In this document: in pieces, positions 59,488 through 64,000 of the stretch
How positions within the stretch are numbered: the first letter of the stretch is position 1
How the letters are laid out: each line of letters begins with the position of its first letter
Assembly (NCBI GenBank): GCA_030549495.1
Contig: JAUIRK010000673.1
Coordinates: forward strand, 1,240,001-1,304,000
Length of the DNA: 64,000 nt
Direction of reading: 5' to 3'
Source: Nectonema munidae
Taxonomy: Eukaryota; Nematomorpha; Nectonematoida; Nectonematidae
Made by a program: the position numbers and the translations under genes
Notes under the pieces: generated by a model
Seen by the model: the letters and a program-made list of their open reading frames with translations, nothing else
The model's database searches: none
Told to the model about the DNA's origin: nothing

Positions 59488-62106
59488 CAGGGGTCTCAAA
59501 CTCAAAGTATATAGGGGCCATCAGAAGAAAAATAAAAATAAGGCGGGCCGTAAAAATAATTTTTTTCATTAAAAAGTAAAACTGTATAATATTTTATATC
59601 TTTATTAATTCCATTGAAAAAACACACATTTTTGAAGTGATTAACTACAATTAGAGAAGCTTGAGATCTGGTTGCGCTTACTTTTGCACATACGTGAAAT
59701 ATTCGGCTTGAGAGAAGAAGCCAATGAGACTCTCAAAAAAGCTTGAAGATGATCATCCATTAGTCTTGATCTATATTTTGACTTAGTGAAATTCAACGTG
59801 GAGAATAGTTTTTCACACACATATGTACTTCCAAAAAGACACATACACCCTTTAAACATCTTTGAAATCTCAGGAAAGATTAGAGGCAAAGTTCTCAAAA
59901 ATTCTCCAAGAATGTCTACTTTCCCATTCACTTTTCTAAACTTAGGTTCAAGCTCAGAGTTACATTGCAGGTCTATTAGCTCAAGTTGAAGCTCGGAGGG
60001 AGCGTCATGAACATCAAAAGAAAAAGGATCTGAAAAAATTTGAAAAAGCAAAATGTGTGATTTAAAGTCATCAAATCTATGATCAAATTCTTCCTGAAGA
60101 CTCATAATAGCATTAACATACTTCTCACAATTAAATTCCATACTTGTATTCATGAGTTCTTTGCATGCTGGAAAATGAAAAGTATTTTTGTTAAACAGTT
60201 GTACTCTCCATAACATGAGTTTTCTAGAAAAAGCTTTTATAATGTCATAGGAAGCACTGATAAGTTGTCCTTGAGCTTGTAATTTTTATTTTAACGAGTT
60301 AATTTCTTGAGTGATGTCCACAAGAAAAGCTAAGTCCATAAGCCATTTTGAATCATTTAGCACAGAAACAGGTTTTCCATTTTTCTCCATAAAAGCTTTT
60401 ATTTCGGCTCATAACTCAAAAAACCTCTTGAGAGTAGTTCCTCTACTGAGCCAACGTATTTCAGTAAAGTAAAGTATGTCCTTATATTCTGATTCTATTT
60501 CTTTTAAAAATGTGCAAAACTGTCGGTGCTTTAAACCTCTAGATTTGATATAGTTGATACATTTCACACCAACAGACATAACGCCATCAAACTTTAAACA
60601 CCTACTACAAAGCGCCTGTTGATCAATAATGCAATGCAAAGCAATAGCCTTTTTTGCACCCTCTTCTTCTAATTTTTTTTGAAGAAGCGCTACGAGTCCA
60701 TTTTTCTTTCCTGTCATTGATGGTGCTCCATCGGTTGTTATTCCAGTAAACTTCTTCCATGATAAGCCCGAGTCCACAATAACATTACAAAGCTGGCAGA
60801 ATATCTCTTGAGAAGTAGTCTGCCCGTGCATTGATTTCACTGCAAGCAACTCTTGAGTAACTTCAGTCTACGCACTGGGTTCTAGGAAAGTCTCTGAAGT
60901 CGGAAAATCACTGAAGTAAATTCCATGGAAAATCTGTGAAGTAATTTTTCACGCTTTGTGCATAATCTGTTCTAACTGACTCTTTTTTTCTGGACAGAGT
61001 ATACTAGCTGCTTGTAACCTATACATTCTTTTATAAATTCACCATCTTTAAATGACTTTCCTGTTTTTGCAATCATTTCACTCACTACATAGCTAGCTTC
61101 AACTGCTGCAGCGCTCTCTTTGCCCGCGTTTGTGAAAAATTTTGTTGCTTAAGTAAATTTGTTTTAAGAGTGGCCACTTTGTCTTCTCGCTCAATTCCTT
61201 AAAATTTTTCATACACTTCAGCATGTCTAGTGAAGTAATGGCGTTTGACATTATATTCTTTGACCACTGCAAGTTTTTCCATGCATATGAGACAGGTTGG
61301 ATTGCCCCTCTGCCCAATGAAAAAATATTTAATTTCCCATTTCTGTTGAAATTTTCTGTGTTCAACGTCAATTTTTCTTTTTGTTTGACTGTTTGGAAAA
61401 GACATAATGCAAACTCCAAATTAAACTAAAAAAACAAGTTCATTAATATAGAAATAAAAGAATTGATTAAAGGTAAAGTTTTACATTTATAATGAGATTT
61501 TACATGGAAACATAGCTCAAGTTTACAATATAGTATAATAAGTAAATAATTAATTTTATAATTTTGAAACTTAAAAAGTAAAATTTAAAATTTCAAGCTA
61601 AAATCTCAAAACAAAATAATCAAGCTTTTTAAATAAAAAGTTTTTCAGCCATATTAATAAATTGGAAATAGTAAAATTAAAACTAATTTGTTAAAGCTAG
61701 TGTGGTGTTTTCATCGATAAGGCACTAAGTACCGCTAACATCGAGCTATGAGTTTTCAGCAGAGGCTAGACTCGAATCGGAGACATGAGATTCAAGGACC
61801 TGTGCTCTAACCAAACGTCTATGCAAACACAAAATTTTTCATTCGTTAAAAGGAAGACATTATATTTGAAAAATAAATAAGATAAGCAGACTCACCTGGA
61901 CTAATATTAGTCTGCTAACAGGTTTACAAATTACAATGCGAATTAGGGTTTGCAGCTTTATAAAAATTATCGATAATAATGAAGCCGTCAGCATTTTTAG
62001 GTTTTCCAAATAACAGGGACACTTAGAATTTCGATTGAAGTTGAGGGCGACAAAATATATTCTGAGGGCCGCAGTTGGCTCGCGGGCCGTATCTTTGAGA
62101 CCCCTG
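59488..62106 (-). mobile_element. hAT transposon (GTF2IRD2/Charlie-like), bounded with 8-bp target duplication
   Basis: The ends CAGGGGTCTCAAACTC and (reverse complement) CAGGGGTCTCAAAGATAC share a 13-bp inverted repeat, and CCCTAGAG flanks both sides (59480-59487 and 62107-62114). The transposase on the minus strand spans about 61405-59641. It has a BED-like zinc finger (CLICMEKLAVVKEYNVKRHY, about 61220-61290), then AAVEASYVVSEMIAKTGKSF, then LAVKSMHGQTTSQEIFCQLC and FTGITTDGAPSMTGKKNGLV (about 60700-60849). The hAT dimerisation domain (FGSTYVCEKLFSTLNFTKSK, about 59770) closes it. The stretch between the N-terminal part and LAVKS that should hold the first catalytic Asp is deleted, and a few stops occur, so it is inactive. 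The exact target duplication makes it the best preserved hAT here. Confidence 0.92.
61750..61830 (-). repeat. tRNA-derived sequence (SINE-like) inside the hAT leader
   Basis: On the minus strand GCATAGACGTTTGGTTAGAG reads as a tRNA 5' half with box A (TTTGGTTAGAGCAC). CCGATTCGAGTCTAG resembles box B, and CCTCTGC pairs mostly with the 5' end (5 of 7). The CCTTGAATC part resembles the anticodon loop of tRNA-Gln(UUG). The stems are worn, so it is not a working tRNA. It is either a tRNA pseudogene or the head of a SINE that inserted 5' of the hAT transposase. Confidence 0.45.
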
Positions 62107-62114
62107 CCCTAGAG

Positions 62115-64000
62115 CGATTTTATAATTTTATTTTTTTAAATGATTTTTTTCTTAATTTTTTATAATAAAAGTCACTTTGAATGAATGCCTAGATCCAGTC
62201 TTTTTAATGCCTGCGCCCCTTAGATCATACTTTGTCTAAATTTGATCTCTTCCTTTTCATTTGAAATAATTTTATCAAGGTTTACAATCAAAATAATTCT
62301 AATATAACAAAAATCTTACTATTTCTTTCTTATTGTTCTGTCCAGACTACTGGTGATAACCATATAAAGAATATTTTAGAGGTCATACACATTTAATAAC
62401 AATTAAAATGCTAATTTTAAGGTGAAATTATTTATTTTCAATTCTTTTAAAATTTTATTTTTTCAAAAAATAAAAATGATAACATCGTTAAGATCTCTTC
62501 TGTTCTCCTCAGTTAGAGTCTGCCTATTTGTAGTTGCAAATTTTTACTTGCCCAGTAGAAAATGTTAAATTCCTTCAAGAGGAGATTTCTCCCTGGTTGA
62601 GAAGCACTGCTTTGAAATATTACTCGTATTACACACGCAACATTCACTCATATCATGTTACGGATCCCAAATACACCTCTTCTTTCACAAAATTAAACTA
62701 ATTCTGATTGAAAATTAAAAAAAAAACTGGCAATGGAAAAGTGAGGATGAATATCTTCACCCGATTTTGGAGCAGTGATTAAATTTGACTAAATTCAAAT
62801 TGAGTCTAGAATGTATGCAAAATAATAAATAATAGTAATGAAACTCAGATTTGTTGTTGAAAGATATCATGAATAGTATGATAAACTTCTATATTTAAAG
62901 GCTGTTGCTCATATTCAATCAAAATTAATATTTTTTTCGATTTAAAGATCATTTTGTGTATTAATTTTAAAAAAAATAGCTGTTTTGCAATTTTTAAAAA
63001 ATAAGTGTTACTAGCCTGCAAGTGTAAGATGGTGCAGGTGAACGCCAAGCATTATATTTATATTATATTATATATATAATATTTATATTGCCTCTTAATC
63101 ATATGTCAATATAAATAATTTGCGCGCCCTTCCCAACACTCTTTGTACTCTGCTGGTTACTGTGAAAAATATAAATGTTCAAAATATGAAGTTTCAATTC
63201 AGAACAAATGATTTTTCATAAATCACCCTCAAAAATGCCCTTTTTACTTTGTTAGTTATTAAGGTTGAAAAGAAATTTGCGAGAATTTAATTTCTGAAAT
63301 TTTAGATATTTAGTCTAAAAATTGAGTTTTATACTTGTTGAGCGTATAATATCGAAAATACAGTGATTTTAAATTTTATATATCAAAGCTTTCAAATGTT
63401 ATAAAAAAATTTGATATTAAAAACTTTAAGCCCTTGAAATTCTGTTCGTGGAATTCAATTCCTTCCGAAAATTTCATACTTTATAGTTTTAGAAATTAGT
63501 TAGTTTGTTAATCTACTTAATGTCATTAATCTTTTTATAATTTAAAATAGAAATTGATAAAAATAAATAAAGGTGAACTTATTTTTAAAGTAGTTAAAAG
63601 TGCAGTGGGAGAGAAATTATGTCGCTATCCGCGTTTGTGAAACCAAAATCTGTATAATTCCTATAACGCTTAGTTATATTTTAAACCTTTTGATATTATC
63701 ATACTTACATGTTATTTATTTCGAAACGATTCCAATAATATAAGTTAATACATATAAACAGAATTATAATAATTAGCATGTTAAGGTCATTTTAGGACAT
63801 CTACCGATTGGAGAATTAAGTATAAGACCCAACTGGTAGTATTTATTAAGACTAGACTAAACTGGACAATTGCAATAGAAGACTAGGGCGAATATAATTG
63901 CTAAGACCGGTTTTAACTACCTTAAACTGGAAAGTGGCTGTTTCAAAATTTGTTGACAAAAGTTATTCGTAAACTAATTTATTTGTGGTTGATGTGTACA
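62115..64000. other. AT-rich DNA, no gene seen
   Basis: No zinc-finger exon, RNA gene or terminal repeats are visible. (TA)n-rich sequence lies at about 63055-63085. If the senseless-like gene continues, this is still its last intron. Confidence 0.5.

Noticed and set aside
1-64000. LTR retroelements, Polintons or other capsid-bearing elements
   Set aside because: I looked for paired long direct repeats, protease, integrase and capsid motifs on both strands and found none. All reverse transcriptase remains here are of the non-LTR type.

Overview
The window reads as animal nuclear DNA: very AT-rich, with GT-AG introns, a TATA box plus initiator, a nuclear tRNA gene, and a dense load of DNA transposons and LINE relics. 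A senseless/Gfi1-type zinc-finger gene, and a relic whose blocks recall (from memory) a multicopy family seen mainly in arthropod predictions, make an arthropod likely. A parasitic copepod-like genome is my best guess, held with low confidence.

I can support only three host protein genes and one tRNA. (1) 5.4-9.65 kb, plus strand: a secreted 105-residue protein built from ten exons. Eight internal exons are 15-60 nt long, every one is a multiple of three, and every intron is phase 1. This is a micro-exon gene and the most interesting item here. A tRNA-Ser(UGA) gene lies in one of its introns. (2) 22.2-23.4 kb, minus strand: an intronless, divergent rhodopsin-type 7TM receptor. (3) 53.25-57.09 kb, plus strand: the 5' part of a senseless/Gfi1-like gene. 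Four phase-consistent exons are visible, ending after the second C2H2 finger; the rest must lie beyond the window or be lost.

Everything else I can identify is mobile. 2.1-3.4 kb is a Tigger (pogo) relic and 3.4-4.7 kb a Jockey-like LINE. 10.5-13.5 kb is a LINE interrupted at a TTAA by a piggyBac. 15.5 kb holds a small hAT MITE with target duplication. 24.8-27.2 kb is a relic of the unclassified multicopy family. 33.2-38.2 kb is a piggyBac hit by at least three non-autonomous elements, one of which carries an expanded 16-bp minisatellite. 39.2-43.1 kb has an hAT fragment and a piggyBac with LINE insertions. 43.4-47.4 kb is a ZMYM-type hAT holding a 2-kb element with about 260-bp inverted arms. 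53.7-54.5 kb is a LINE with a MITE inside the senseless-like intron. 58.1-62.1 kb has a piggyBac tail, a MITE, and a well-bounded GTF2IRD2-like hAT with an 8-bp target duplication. A TTAA-flanked MITE family occurs four times.

The three host genes show no operon-like or functional link. Long stretches (for example 18.1-22.2, 48.9-53.2 and 62.1-64 kb) are AT-rich with no gene I can support. All calls come from reading the sequence and recalling family motifs; no search was run.
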